Assembly (NCBI GenBank): GCA_039822785.1
Contig: JBCBMO010000003.1
Coordinates: 124,001 to 188,000, forward strand
Length of the DNA stretch: 64,000 nucleotides
Direction of reading: 5' to 3'
Origin: Thermohalobaculum sp039822785
Lineage (GTDB): Bacteria; Pseudomonadota; Alphaproteobacteria; Rhodobacterales; Rhodobacteraceae
Shown: positions 8,709 to 17,568 of the stretch, piece by piece
Position numbering within the stretch: the stretch's first letter is position 1
Layout of the letters: each line of letters begins with the position of its first letter
Made by a program: the position numbers and the translations under genes
The notes under the pieces: generated by a model
Told to the model about the DNA's origin: nothing
Databases searched by the model: none
The model's input: only the letters and a program-made list of their open reading frames with translations

Positions 8709-9908
8709 GTGGTGATCCGCGCGGCGCCCCTCGACACCCTTGCGGGCTTGGGCGCGGCCCTCAAGGCCGAGGCCGCGGCGCTGGGCTTCGCCGACTGCCG
8801 GGTGGCGGACCCTGGCGCGGTCGTGGAAGCGGGGCGGCGGCTGCGTCAGGCGGTGGCCGAGGGGCACCACGGGGAAATGGCCTGGATGGCGGATCGCCTC
8901 GACTGGCGTGCCGATCCCCGCACGCTGTGGCCGGATGTGCGCAGCGTCGTGATGCTGGCCGAGCCCTATACGCCGCAGGAGGATCCGCTGGCCGTGCTCG
9001 CCCAGCGCGACCGGGCCGCGATCAGCGTCTATGCTCAGGGGCGCGACTACCACGACGTGGTCAAGAAGCGGCTGAAGCGGCTTGGCCGCTGGCTCATCGA
9101 CCGGGCCGCCGCGGCGGGCGAGGCGGCGGAGATCAAGGTCTTCGTCGACACCGCCCCGGTGATGGAGAAACCGCTGGCCGAGGCGGCCGGCCTCGGCTGG
9201 CAGGGCAAACACACCAATCTGGTTGCGCGCCGGGGCGGCTCCTGGTTCTTCCTGGGTGCTCTCTTCACCACCCTGGCGCTGCCGCCGGATGCGCCGGCGC
9301 AGGATCACTGCGGGTCCTGCCGGCGCTGCCTGGACGTTTGCCCGACCGATGCCTTTCCCGCGCCCTATCGCCTCGATGCGCGGCGCTGCATCTCGTATCT
9401 GACCATCGAGCTCAAGGGGCCGATCCCGCGCGATCTGCGCCCGCTGATCGGCAACCGGGTCTATGGCTGCGACGACTGCCTGGCGGTCTGCCCCTGGAAC
9501 CGTTTCGCCGTTGCTGCGGGAGAGGCCTATACCGCGGGTGCGGGGCGGGCGGCCCCAGCGCTAGCGGATCTCGCCCTGCTGGACGATGCCGCCTTCCGGG
9601 CGCTCTTCGCAGGCGGCCCGGTAAAGCGGACGGGCCGTGTGCGGTTCCTGCGCAATGTGGCGGTCGCCATCGGCAACAGCGGTGATCCGAGCCTTGTCCC
9701 CGCCGCCGCGCATCTGGCCGCCGACCCGGAACCGCTGTTGCGCGCCCATGCCGTCTGGGCCCTCGGCCGCCTGCTGGGCCCGGCAGCGCTCGGGGCGCGC
9801 TTCGGCGCTCAGGCTGCCGCCGAGGCCGACCCGATGGTCGCGGCGGAATGGGCTGCGGCGCTGTCGCCGGCCGGCCAGTTCGCCTCGGGTCCCGAGACCG
9901 GCGCTTGA
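8709..9908 (+). CDS. queG: Epoxyqueuosine reductase
   Basis: About 399 aa, cobalamin- and Fe-S-dependent enzyme that reduces epoxyqueuosine to queuosine in tRNA. It has the two 4Fe-4S ferredoxin motifs CGSCRRCLDVCPTDAF and CDDCLAVCPWN, with CISYLTIELKG between them, as in QueG. The N-terminal half carries the cobalamin-binding region with YAQGRDYHDVVKKRL. The C-terminal 70 residues look like HEAT-type repeats, as in longer QueG proteins. Two adjacent GTG codons (8709, 8712) are possible starts; no ATG fits. Located 39 bases after the glutathione transferase gene. Confidence 0.94.
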   Translation: MVIRAAPLDTLAGLGAALKAEAAALGFADCRVADPGAVVEAGRRLRQAVAEGHHGEMAWMADRLDWRADPRTLWPDVRSVVMLAEPYTPQEDPLAVLAQRDRAAISVYAQGRDYHDVVKKRLKRLGRWLIDRAAAAGEAAEIKVFVDTAPVMEKPLAEAAGLGWQGKHTNLVARRGGSWFFLGALFTTLALPPDAPAQDHCGSCRRCLDVCPTDAFPAPYRLDARRCISYLTIELKGPIPRDLRPLIGNRVYGCDDCLAVCPWNRFAVAAGEAYTAGAGRAAPALADLALLDDAAFRALFAGGPVKRTGRVRFLRNVAVAIGNSGDPSLVPAAAHLAADPEPLLRAHAVWALGRLLGPAALGARFGAQAAAEADPMVAAEWAAALSPAGQFASGPETGA

Positions 9909-10000
9909 GTGGCGTTTGATCGAGGCGCTCGACCGGGGCGACTGATGGTGGTGCGCGTGGGGTGCTTGACCGGGACGTGGCCCTGGCCGAGACCGGGGGC

Positions 10001-10918
10001 ATGAGCACCCCTGTTCTTCTCTCCCTCGGCCATGGCTATTCGGCGCGCGCGCTGGCGGCCCGGCTGATCCCGCGCGGCTGGCGTGTCTTCGCGACCACCC
10101 GCAGCCCGGACAAGGCCGCAGCCCTGGCCGCCGAGGGCGCCGAGCCGCTGATCTGGGATACCGTGACGGGTGAGGGCACGCCGGCCGTCGCCGATGCCGT
10201 CCGCGCGGCCACCCATGTCGTCACCTCCATCGCGCCCCGCGGCGATGGGGGAGAGGACACCGCGGCGGTCGCCGACCCCGCCCTCGCGCTGATCGGGGAT
10301 CGCCTCGAAGCCCGTGGCCGTGCCCTCGCCTGGGTCGGCTATCTCTCGACCGTCGGCGTCTATGGCGACCGCGGTGGGGCCTGGGTGGACGAGACCTCCG
10401 CGCTCGCGCCCGCCTCCGCCCGTGGACAGGCGCGCGTGGCGGCGGAGGCGGCCTGGCGCGCCCTCTGGTCCGGTCATGGCCTGCCGGTGCATCTGTTTCG
10501 CCTCGCCGGCATCTATGGCCCCGGGCGCGGCCCGTTCTCAAAGGTCAAGGCCGGCACCGCGCGGCGGATCCTGAAGCCGGGACAGGTCTTCAGCCGAATC
10601 CATGTGGAGGACATCGCGACGGTGCTCGAGGCTTCGATCGCGCAGCCGCGCCCCGGTGCGATCTACAACGTCTGCGACGACCTGCCCGCCCCGCCGGAGG
10701 ATGTGCTGGCCCATGCCGCCGAACTCCTGGGCCTGCCCGCGCCCCCCTCGGTGACCTTCGAGGAGGCCGAGATGGGCCCCATGGCCCGCAGCTTCTATTC
10801 CGAGTGCAAGCGCTGCTCGAACCTGAGCCTGAAGCGCGACCTGGGCGTGGCGCTCGCCTATCCCGACTACCGCGCCGGTCTGGCGGCGGTCTTGGCGGCG
10901 GAGCGTCAGATGGCCTGA
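10001..10918 (+). CDS. NAD(P)-dependent epimerase/SDR family protein
   Basis: 305 aa from ATG 10001, preceded by GGGGG. The N-terminus reads LSLGHGYSARALAARL, a GxGYxA variant of the dinucleotide-binding loop of extended SDR proteins (YeeZ-like). Later motifs are YLSTVGVYGDRGGAWVDE (the conserved YxSTxGVYGD) and RLAGIYGPGRGP. These proteins are widespread in alphaproteobacteria and lack an assigned substrate. Stands alone, convergent with ygfZ. Confidence 0.82.
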   Translation: MSTPVLLSLGHGYSARALAARLIPRGWRVFATTRSPDKAAALAAEGAEPLIWDTVTGEGTPAVADAVRAATHVVTSIAPRGDGGEDTAAVADPALALIGDRLEARGRALAWVGYLSTVGVYGDRGGAWVDETSALAPASARGQARVAAEAAWRALWSGHGLPVHLFRLAGIYGPGRGPFSKVKAGTARRILKPGQVFSRIHVEDIATVLEASIAQPRPGAIYNVCDDLPAPPEDVLAHAAELLGLPAPPSVTFEEAEMGPMARSFYSECKRCSNLSLKRDLGVALAYPDYRAGLAAVLAAERQMA

Positions 10919-11072
10919 GGGGCAGCGCCCTTGTCGCCGCTGCGCCCCGCGCTGCGCCCCGCGCCCTCCTGCGTCAGAATACCGAAGAGTAGTAAACAGT
11001 TGGTCGAGACGATCGGACCCGTCCCTTCACCGAATATTCGCTGATCCGGGTCTATCCTAACGCGGGAGGGCG

Positions 11073-11091
11073 CGGGGCCAGGCAGGCCCCG
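11073..11091. terminator. Hairpin between convergent genes
   Basis: CGGGGCC (11073-11079), loop AGGCA, GGCCCCG (11085-11091): a perfect 7-bp stem midway between the SDR gene (+) and ygfZ (-). A second, bulged stem occurs near 10919-10950. Suitable as a bidirectional terminator, though without T-tracts. Confidence 0.45.
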
Positions 11092-11108
11092 ACCGAAGGA
11101 ATGGGCGC

Positions 11109-11981
11109 TCAGAGCTCCGCGATGACCGAGGCTTCGCCCGCCATGAGCGGACCCTTGGCCCGATCCAGCCGCAGATGCGCCAAGCCCCGGCCGCCCGCCT
11201 GGGTGAACAGGGTGCCTGCGGGCTTGCCCGCCTCCGTGGTGACCGGGGTGCCGGCGGGAGCGCTGCCTTCGACGCGTACGGCAAGCAGGCGCTTCTTGAG
11301 CTCGGTCTTGTGGCGCATGCGGGCCGTCACCTCCTGGCCCACATAGCAGCCCTTGCGGAAGTCGACGCCGTTCAGCCGGTCAAAGCCCGCCTCAAGGATA
11401 TAGCTGTCGTCGCTCACCAGCTCGACACCGCTCGCGGGGACGCCGTGGCGGATGCGCAGCGCGTCGTAGGCCTCCGCCGTGCCCGGGCCGGCGCCCAGGG
11501 CCTGCAGCGCCGCCGCCACATCAGGCGCATAGACCCGATGCCCCAGCGCGTCGCATCGCGGATCTGGCAAGACGGCGGCCGTGCCCGCCATCGGCGTGGC
11601 CCCCCAGACCAGGCCGACACCCCATCCATCCACCGACCCGGTGACGCGCGCGTCGCGGCGCAGGCAGTACATGCCGATCCGCTTGGCCAGCGCCGGTGCC
11701 TGCGCCGCATCGGCGTCGATCAGGACGGCCGCGTCCCCCTGCAGCCCCAGATCCGCCGGGTCCAGCAGGAGGAAATCGAACAGATACTTGCCCTGCGGCG
11801 TCAGCAGCGCGGCATAGACCGGCTGGCCCGGGGCAAGGCGGCTCACGTCGTTGGTCACCACATCCTGCAGCACCGTCCGCGCATCGGCCCCGGCCATGGC
11901 CAGGATCACGCGGGAGGGGTCCGGCATCCCCATGGCCTCACTCGCCCCGGCCCCGCCCTCGGCGTCCGTCGTTCCCGTCAT
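11109..11981 (-). CDS. ygfZ: Folate-binding protein YgfZ
   Basis: 290 aa from ATG 11981, with GAGG six bases upstream. Shares the GcvT fold; the family signature KGCYVGQEVTARMRHK is present with the conserved Cys212. The N-terminal DARTVLQDVVTNDV and LTPQGKYLFDFLLLD are also typical. YgfZ/IBA57 proteins support tetrahydrofolate-dependent maturation or repair of 4Fe-4S proteins; nearby QueG is an Fe-S protein, but a link is only suggestive. Upstream in-frame starts at 11993 or 12062 are possible. Divergent from the glycosyltransferase pair. Confidence 0.93.
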   Translation of the reverse strand: MTGTTDAEGGAGASEAMGMPDPSRVILAMAGADARTVLQDVVTNDVSRLAPGQPVYAALLTPQGKYLFDFLLLDPADLGLQGDAAVLIDADAAQAPALAKRIGMYCLRRDARVTGSVDGWGVGLVWGATPMAGTAAVLPDPRCDALGHRVYAPDVAAALQALGAGPGTAEAYDALRIRHGVPASGVELVSDDSYILEAGFDRLNGVDFRKGCYVGQEVTARMRHKTELKKRLLAVRVEGSAPAGTPVTTEAGKPAGTLFTQAGGRGLAHLRLDRAKGPLMAGEASVIAEL

Positions 11982-12091
11982 CGCCTGCCTCATCTTGCTG
12001 CGCTGCGTCAGTCTAAGCCGACCGCCGCGGCGGGGCCAGCGGTGCCGTCGCCGGGGCTGCATGGGCGGCCCCGCCGTGCTACCCCGCCGCC

Positions 12092-12832
12092 ATGTCAGCG
12101 AGCCCCTCCCCCAATGCCCGAGCGCCCGGCGCCCCGCTCTCCATCGTCGTGCCCACCCTGCAGGCGGCCAAGGCCTTGGGGCCCTGCCTGGGCGCCATCG
12201 GCGAGGGTCTCATGGCCGGTCTCGTCGCCGAGCTCATCATTGCGGACGGCGGGTCCGATGACGGGATAGGGCGGGTGGCGGAGGACCTCGGCGCGACCCT
12301 CATCCAGGCGCCGCGGGGCCGGGGCACACAGCTTGCCGCGGGCTGTGCCGCGGCCCGGGCGCCCTGGCTCCTGATCGTCCATGCCGACACGGTGCTGCCG
12401 GCGGACTGGCCCGACGCGGTCATGGCCCATCTGCGCCAACACCCCGGGTCGGCGGGCTACTTCGGCCTCGCCTTCGACGACCCCGGCTGGCAGGCGCGGA
12501 TCGTCGGCGGCTGGGCCAACCTGCGCTCCCGGCTCTTCGCGCTGCCCTACGGCGATCAGGCGCTCCTGGTGCCCCGCGCGCTCTACGAGGCCGCCGGGGG
12601 CTACCCGGAGATCCCGCTGATGGAGGACGTGAGCCTCGTCCGCGCCATCGTCGCCATCGGTGGGCGCGGGGCGCTGCGCCGGCTGCCGGGCACGGTCGTC
12701 ACCTCGGCGGAGCGCTACCGGCGCGACGGCTGGTGGCGGCGCGGGGCGCTGAACCTGTCCATGCTCCTGCGTTGGCGGCTCGGCGCTGACCCCGTCGCGC
12801 TGGCCGACCGCTATCGCCGGGGTCGCTCGTGA
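12092..12832 (+). CDS. Family 2 glycosyltransferase (TIGR04283-like)
   Basis: 246 aa. GT-A fold: SIVVPTLQAAKAL at the N-terminus, ADGGSDDG, then LLIVHADTVLPADW containing the metal-binding His-Ala-Asp, and PLMEDVSLVRA as the acceptor/catalytic region. The family is usually found in tandem with a DUF2064/TIGR04282 protein, as here, where stop and start overlap by 4 bases (GTGA). Acceptor and sugar are not known. Confidence 0.87.
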   Translation: MSASPSPNARAPGAPLSIVVPTLQAAKALGPCLGAIGEGLMAGLVAELIIADGGSDDGIGRVAEDLGATLIQAPRGRGTQLAAGCAAARAPWLLIVHADTVLPADWPDAVMAHLRQHPGSAGYFGLAFDDPGWQARIVGGWANLRSRLFALPYGDQALLVPRALYEAAGGYPEIPLMEDVSLVRAIVAIGGRGALRRLPGTVVTSAERYRRDGWWRRGALNLSMLLRWRLGADPVALADRYRRGRS

Positions 12833-13458
12833 GCCCGCGGCCCGTCGTCATCGTCTTCGTCAAGGAGCCGCAGCCCGGGCGCGTCAAGACCCGGCTGGCG
12901 CGGGACATCGGCACCGTCGGGGCCGCCTGGTGGTTCCGCCACCAGGCGGCGCGGCTTATCCGGCACCTCGGGCGCGACCCGCGGTTCGAGCTGTGGCTCG
13001 CCGTCTCGCCCGACAGGGCTGGCCTGGCCAGCCGGGTCTGGCAGCCCGGGATACCCCGCCTCGCGCAGGGCGGCGGCGATCTCGGCCGGCGCATGCTGCG
13101 CGCGCTGAACGCAGCGGGACCACGCCCGGCCGCCGTGATCGGCTCCGACGTGCCGGGCTTGGAGGCGGCCGCGGTCATGGCGGCGCTCCAGCGCCTCGGC
13201 AGCGCCGATACGGTGCTGGGCCCGGCACCCGACGGCGGCTTTTGGCTGATCGCCCGCCGGGTCGGCCTGCGATTGCCGGAACACCTGCTCGACGGCGTCG
13301 CCTGGTCCACCGAGCATGCGCGGGCCCAGACCCTCGCGCGGCTGTCACGCCTCCCCGGCGCCGCGCGCGCCGCGCTGGCCGGCACGCTCGCCGATGTCGA
13401 TACGGTGGCGGATCTCCGGGCGCTGCACCTGCCCGTGCCCGACGCCCAGCAGCGCTGA
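12829..13458 (+). CDS. DUF2064/TIGR04282 nucleotidyltransferase-like protein
   Basis: 209 aa beginning at GTG 12829, translationally coupled to the preceding glycosyltransferase. The motif KEPQPGRVKTRL resembles the nucleotide-binding KxPxxGxVKTRL of this family; IGSDVPGL and GPAPDGGFWLIA follow. Family members occur with TIGR04283 glycosyltransferases, some in arsenosugar clusters, but no arsenic genes are seen here, so only the general class is claimed. Confidence 0.86.
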   Translation: MSPRPVVIVFVKEPQPGRVKTRLARDIGTVGAAWWFRHQAARLIRHLGRDPRFELWLAVSPDRAGLASRVWQPGIPRLAQGGGDLGRRMLRALNAAGPRPAAVIGSDVPGLEAAAVMAALQRLGSADTVLGPAPDGGFWLIARRVGLRLPEHLLDGVAWSTEHARAQTLARLSRLPGAARAALAGTLADVDTVADLRALHLPVPDAQQR

Positions 13459-13474
13459 CGACGAGGGCCGCGGC

Positions 13475-14065
13475 CTAGAGGTTCAGATTGCCGATGCGGA
13501 TGCGCGCCGCGCCTGTGGCGGCGAAGGCCCCGATCATGTCCGACAGCGTCTCCACCGGCGCAGAGCCGAGGTCCATCGTAAAGAGCCACCCCGCCCCGGT
13601 CTCGTCGGGCCCCTGCAGGCGGTGCACCGCGCCGTCCAGATCCGGCGCCTCGGCCGAGAAGCGCGACTGAAACCACTCCAGGAACCAGCGGCGGACCGGG
13701 CCCCAGTCCGGCTGGTCTTCGCCGCGCTCCACCAGGACCTTGGCATTGTCCCACTGAAACGGGCTGAGGACGCAAACGAAGCCGTCCGGCTCCACCAGGG
13801 TGACCGGCTCGAACGCGAGCGAGCCGCGGGTGCGCACCTCCTCGGTCAGGTCGTGGCCATTGTAGCGGACCTGAAGATCGCCGCGGGTGGGCAGCATCAG
13901 CTCCCCCTCCCGCGTCACATGGCCGGTGGCATCGCGGCGCTTGGGCTCGGCGCGCACGTCATAGCCACGGTCGAGGCTGCGGGCCATGGCCTCGAGGATC
14001 TCACCGACAGCGATGTCGCGCACCGGAACCAGCACGTCCGTCAGGCGCGCATCCAGGCGGTTCAT
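13475..14065 (-). CDS. Uncharacterised protein downstream of DUF1489
   Basis: 196 aa, cytoplasmic by appearance (no signal or membrane segment). Not recognised. It is acidic with a mixed alpha/beta pattern and a Trp-rich stretch (DWGPVRRWFLEWFQSRF). Its ribosome binding site (GGAGGTGAG) overlaps the stop of the DUF1489 gene 4 bases upstream, so the two are almost certainly co-translated and could work together. Ends 16 bases from the convergent DUF2064 gene. Confidence 0.75.
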   Translation of the reverse strand: MNRLDARLTDVLVPVRDIAVGEILEAMARSLDRGYDVRAEPKRRDATGHVTREGELMLPTRGDLQVRYNGHDLTEEVRTRGSLAFEPVTLVEPDGFVCVLSPFQWDNAKVLVERGEDQPDWGPVRRWFLEWFQSRFSAEAPDLDGAVHRLQGPDETGAGWLFTMDLGSAPVETLSDMIGAFAATGAARIRIGNLNL

Positions 14066-14069
14066 GCGC

Positions 14070-14564
14070 TCACCTCCCGGCGGCGCCTACCCCGATGGCA
14101 TCCAGCGCCGCTTCGAGTTCGACGGGAAGGTGATACTCCCCGCCGCCGGAACCGGCCTGCCAGGGCCCCAGGTCCGGCGGGGCATCGGCAGCCGGCAGGT
14201 AGCGCCAGCCCTGGAAAACCCTCCGCGGCCGGCTCTCGGTTCGCACCAGCGCGGGATCCAGGACCAGGCCACAGCGGCTGATACCGTCCTCGCCGACAAC
14301 CTCCTCCAAGGCGAGGATGCGTTGCCGAACCAGGATCAGTCCCTTGATCACCCAATACAGCGACCCGGCCTCTTCGGTGCCTAGGCGCATTTCCTCCACG
14401 CGTCGGGGCCACATGCGCGTCACATGTCGCGGTCGCGGGTCGGCACCGGCGTGCCGCCTCAGCTCGGTCCGACTGGACTGCCACGTCGCGAGATCCTCGA
14501 TGGTGTCGACACCGACACACAGTTTCACGAGGCTCAGAGCGGCTTGGCTTCCTGTCTGCTCCAT
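14070..14564 (-). CDS. DUF1489 family protein
   Basis: 164 aa. Family hallmarks are LSLVKLCVGVDTIEDLATW, HVTRMWPRRVEEM, GSLYWVIKGLILVRQRIL, CGLVLDPALVRTE and RRVFQGWRYL. DUF1489 is almost confined to alphaproteobacteria and has no known function. First gene of a two-gene unit with the 196-aa protein. Confidence 0.9.
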   Translation of the reverse strand: MEQTGSQAALSLVKLCVGVDTIEDLATWQSSRTELRRHAGADPRPRHVTRMWPRRVEEMRLGTEEAGSLYWVIKGLILVRQRILALEEVVGEDGISRCGLVLDPALVRTESRPRRVFQGWRYLPAADAPPDLGPWQAGSGGGEYHLPVELEAALDAIGVGAAGR

Positions 14565-14618
14565 GACGCTTTGACCCTAGAGTGGAGAAATAGAGGGGGA
14601 GGCCGCAGGATCAGACAC

Positions 14619-15452
14619 TTATTTGCAACCCTTCACACCTGTGCCGAGACCAAGGACATCGTCCATGTCGAAGTGCCCGGGACCCTGGCCGACTGCCCAA
14701 TGCACGGCGCGCACGGCGCCGCGGGCAAAGAGCATGCGATCACTCGCGATATGGCCAAGGGTAAGGCGTTCGCCGGGGCCTGCCAGGATCACCGAGTGCT
14801 CGCCCACCACATCGCCGCCGCGCAGAGCCTGCATCCCGATCGTCCCCTCCTCCCGGGCGCCGGTGATCCCGTCGCGCGCCCGCACGCCATGGGTCTCCAG
14901 CGAGATGCCCCGCCCCTCCGCCGCGGCCTCCGCGAGCATCAGCGCAGTGCCTGAGGGGGCGTCGACCTTGTGGCGGTGGTGCATCTCCATGACTTCGATG
15001 TCGTAGTCGGATCCCAGCGCCGCGGCGGCTTGGCGGACCAAGGCGACCAGCAGGTTGACGCCGAGCGACATATTGCCGGCGCGCACGATGCTGGCATGGC
15101 GGCCGGCGGCATCGATGGCGGCGATTTCCCCGGCGGTGAACCCGGTCGTGCCGATCACAAAGGCCAGCCGCGCCTGGGCCGCGATCTCCGCGTGGGCGAC
15201 CGTCGCGGCGGGGGAGGTGAAGTCGATCACCGCGCGCACCCGGGCGAAGACTTCAAGCGGATCATCCTCCACCATGACACCCAGCGGGGCCGCGCCCATC
15301 GCCTCGCCCAGATCGCGCCCGACCCAATCGCTGCCCGGCCGTTCCGTCGCGCCGGCCAGACGCAGGCCAGGGTCCTCGGCCACCGCCGCCACCAGCATCT
15401 GCCCCATCCGGCCGGAGACGCCGGTGATGGCCACATCGATGGGTTCCGTCAT
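14619..15452 (-). CDS. dapB: 4-hydroxy-tetrahydrodipicolinate reductase
   Basis: 277 aa from ATG 15452 (MTEPIDVAITGVSGRMG). Reduces hydroxy-tetrahydrodipicolinate in the diaminopimelate/lysine pathway. The Rossmann loop GVSGRMGQM lies at the N-terminus; the active site motif EMHHRHKVDAPSGTA with catalytic His and Lys is near residues 152-167. Normal family length. asd, for an earlier step of the same pathway, lies 10 kb away and is not in the same operon. Confidence 0.96.
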   Translation of the reverse strand: MTEPIDVAITGVSGRMGQMLVAAVAEDPGLRLAGATERPGSDWVGRDLGEAMGAAPLGVMVEDDPLEVFARVRAVIDFTSPAATVAHAEIAAQARLAFVIGTTGFTAGEIAAIDAAGRHASIVRAGNMSLGVNLLVALVRQAAAALGSDYDIEVMEMHHRHKVDAPSGTALMLAEAAAEGRGISLETHGVRARDGITGAREEGTIGMQALRGGDVVGEHSVILAGPGERLTLGHIASDRMLFARGAVRAVHWAVGQGPGHFDMDDVLGLGTGVKGCK

Positions 15453-15627
15453 ACCACGCCCCGCCTCAATTCCGGGCGATGACCTTGCTCCTGCCGTCCA
15501 GTCTTCGCGGTTTGGCCGTGGTCTTGCCCCATAGCTGGTGTTGAACCACAGGTCGGCGCGGCTGGCCACCGCCTTGCGGGGCGCTTCCTAGGGGCTTCCG
15601 CGCCGCGGCAAGGAGCGGCGGCGAGCG

Positions 15628-16323
15628 ATGCGCGCAACACGGCGTGACGTCATTGTCGGACTGGCGGGCGCGGGCCTGGCGGGCGCGGGCTTTAGGGGCC
15701 GTGCACCCGCGGCGCCTGTAGCAGAGCCCAGCGCCATGGAGGCCGCACGCCGTATCCACGACGAGATCCGCGACGGCGTGCTCTTCGGCTGGGGGCCGCA
15801 TTTCTGGGACGAGACGCCGGCTGAGACGCTGACCCGCGCCCGGGGCTATGCCCTGACCAAGGGTGCTGCCCTGGTCCATCGCTATCGCGAGGCGGGCTTC
15901 GACGCGCGGTTGGTCTGCGCCGAGATCGACGCCTCGATCCTGGAGGGGTTCATGGAGCCGCCCATGCCGCGCATCGACCATGGCATGGTGGAGGTGAAGA
16001 TCCAGGGTCGCTGGCTCTGCTTCGACGGCTTCGCCCTCGACACCGCGCTCTTTCGCGCCGCCCAGGGACGGCTTGCGGCGGAGGGGCGCCGGATCGGCTA
16101 TGGCACGCATGTGATGGGCAGCATCGACTTCCCGGGTTTCTCGCAGTTCGTCGCCGCGCCGCAAGTTCGCGGCTACATCTGGGGCCGCTTCGACAGCATC
16201 CAGGACTTCTACAATCAGGTGCCGGAGGCGCATAACCGCACCAACTGGATGGCCCGACAGTTCTTCAGCTTCTACACGACAGAAGCCAACGAGCGCATCG
16301 ACAGCCTTCGCGCCTCGTCATGA
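15628..16323 (+). CDS. Tat-exported transglutaminase-like protein lacking the Cys
   Basis: 231 aa. The N-terminus TRRDVIVGLAGAGLAGAG is a twin-arginine signal, so a folded periplasmic product is expected. The core resembles a transglutaminase-like fold: GYALTKGAALVHRYREAGFDARLV followed by IDHGMVEVKIQGRWLCFDGF, which keeps the His and Asp positions. The usual catalytic Cys of the GxC motif is absent (GYALTKG), so enzyme activity is doubtful. Divergent from dapB; ends just before a REP-like repeat. Family assignment is by motif reading only. Confidence 0.65.
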   Translation: MRATRRDVIVGLAGAGLAGAGFRGRAPAAPVAEPSAMEAARRIHDEIRDGVLFGWGPHFWDETPAETLTRARGYALTKGAALVHRYREAGFDARLVCAEIDASILEGFMEPPMPRIDHGMVEVKIQGRWLCFDGFALDTALFRAAQGRLAAEGRRIGYGTHVMGSIDFPGFSQFVAAPQVRGYIWGRFDSIQDFYNQVPEAHNRTNWMARQFFSFYTTEANERIDSLRASS

Positions 16324-16343
16324 CGATCGGGCACGGCGCTCTC

Positions 16344-16406
16344 GTAGGGTGCGTGCTCATCACCCTTGCGTGTCACGCGCACACCGCGCGCCAGCACGCA
16401 CCCTAC
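16344..16406. repeat. REP-like inverted repeat, 14-bp arms
   Basis: GTAGGGTGCGTGCT (16344-16357) and its exact reverse complement (16393-16406), 35 bases apart. It lies between two convergent genes and ends 4 bases before the dnaJ stop codon. It shares the GTAGGGTG start with the repeat at 451-516 but has a different core. It may terminate transcription from both sides. Confidence 0.75.
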
Positions 16407-16410
16407 CGGC

Positions 16411-17565
16411 TCAGCCCGTCATGCCGTCCCAGAAGCTCTTCACCTTGGAGAAGAAATCTTTGGAGGTCGGCGAGTTGTCGGCGGAGGCCGCCTCGAACTC
16501 GCGCAGCAGCTCCTTCTGCTTGGCCGTCAGGTTCACCGGCGTCTCGATCGACATCTCGATGTACATGTCGCCCATGGTGCCCTGGCGCTGAAGCGCCGGC
16601 ATGCCCTTGCCTCGCAGGCGCAGCTGCTTGCCCGACTGCACGCCCGCCGGCACCTTCACCCGGGTGCGTCCGCCATCGAGGAGCGGCGCCTCGATCTCTC
16701 CGCCAAGCGCCGCCGTCACCATGGGGACGGGGATGCGGCAGTAGAGGTTCATGCCGTCACGCTCGAAGATCGGATGCGCGGCCACGTCGATGAAGATGTA
16801 GAGATCGCCCGGCGGGCCGCCCGCGCCGCCCGGCTCCCCCTCGCCGGCCAGGCGGATCCGCGTGCCGGTCTCCACGCCCGGGGGCACGTTGACGCTCAGC
16901 GTGCGCTCCTTGCGCACCTGGCCCGTGCCGCCGCAGACGCGGCAGGGGTTCTTGACCACCTTGCCGCGGCCCTGGCAGGTCGGGCAGACGCGTTCGATGG
17001 TGAAGAAGCCCTGCTGCGCCCGGACCTTGCCGATGCCGCCACAGGTGGGACAGGTCGTGGGCTCCGCCGCCCCCTCGGCGCCAGTGCCGTTACAGGCCGT
17101 GCATTTCACCAAGCCCGGCACGGTGATCGTGGTCTGCTTGCCCTTGAAGGCGTCCTCCAGCGTGACCCGTAGGTTATAGCGCAGATCGCCGCCCCGCCGC
17201 GCGCCGCCGCGCCCGCCACCGCCGGGCCCGCGCCGGCCGCCCATGAAGTCGCCGAAGAGATCCTCGAACACGTCCGAGAAGGCGGAGGCAAAGTCCGGCC
17301 CGGCCCCGGGGCCGCCCCGCGGACCGCCGCCCATGCCGCCCTCAAAGGCCGCATGGCCGAACTGGTCATAGGCGGCCTTCTTCTGCGGGTCCTTGAGGAC
17401 GTCGTAGGCCTCGTTCACCTCCTTGAACTTGGCCTCCGCGTCCGGATTGTCCTTGTTGCGATCGGGGTGGAATTGCTTGGCCTTGCCGCGATAGGCCTTC
17501 TTGAGCTCGTCATCGGACGCGCCCTTCGAGACACCCAGCACGTCGTAGTAGTCACGCTTCGCCAT
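16411..17565 (-). CDS. dnaJ: Co-chaperone DnaJ
   Basis: 384 aa. J domain at residues 1-70 with the HPD triad at 33-35, a Gly/Phe-rich region rich in GGG and RGG, four CxxCxGxG zinc repeats near 150-215 (CTACNGTG, CPTCGGIG, CPTCQGRG, CRVCGGTG) and the two C-terminal substrate-binding domains. It stimulates DnaK ATPase and delivers substrates. The ribosome binding site AGAGG lies in the last codons of the preceding fkbM gene, and the start is 3 bases after that stop, so dnaJ is translationally coupled to fkbM rather than directly to dnaK. Confidence 0.97.
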   Translation of the reverse strand: MAKRDYYDVLGVSKGASDDELKKAYRGKAKQFHPDRNKDNPDAEAKFKEVNEAYDVLKDPQKKAAYDQFGHAAFEGGMGGGPRGGPGAGPDFASAFSDVFEDLFGDFMGGRRGPGGGGRGGARRGGDLRYNLRVTLEDAFKGKQTTITVPGLVKCTACNGTGAEGAAEPTTCPTCGGIGKVRAQQGFFTIERVCPTCQGRGKVVKNPCRVCGGTGQVRKERTLSVNVPPGVETGTRIRLAGEGEPGGAGGPPGDLYIFIDVAAHPIFERDGMNLYCRIPVPMVTAALGGEIEAPLLDGGRTRVKVPAGVQSGKQLRLRGKGMPALQRQGTMGDMYIEMSIETPVNLTAKQKELLREFEAASADNSPTSKDFFSKVKSFWDGMTG

Positions 17566-17568
17566 GGC

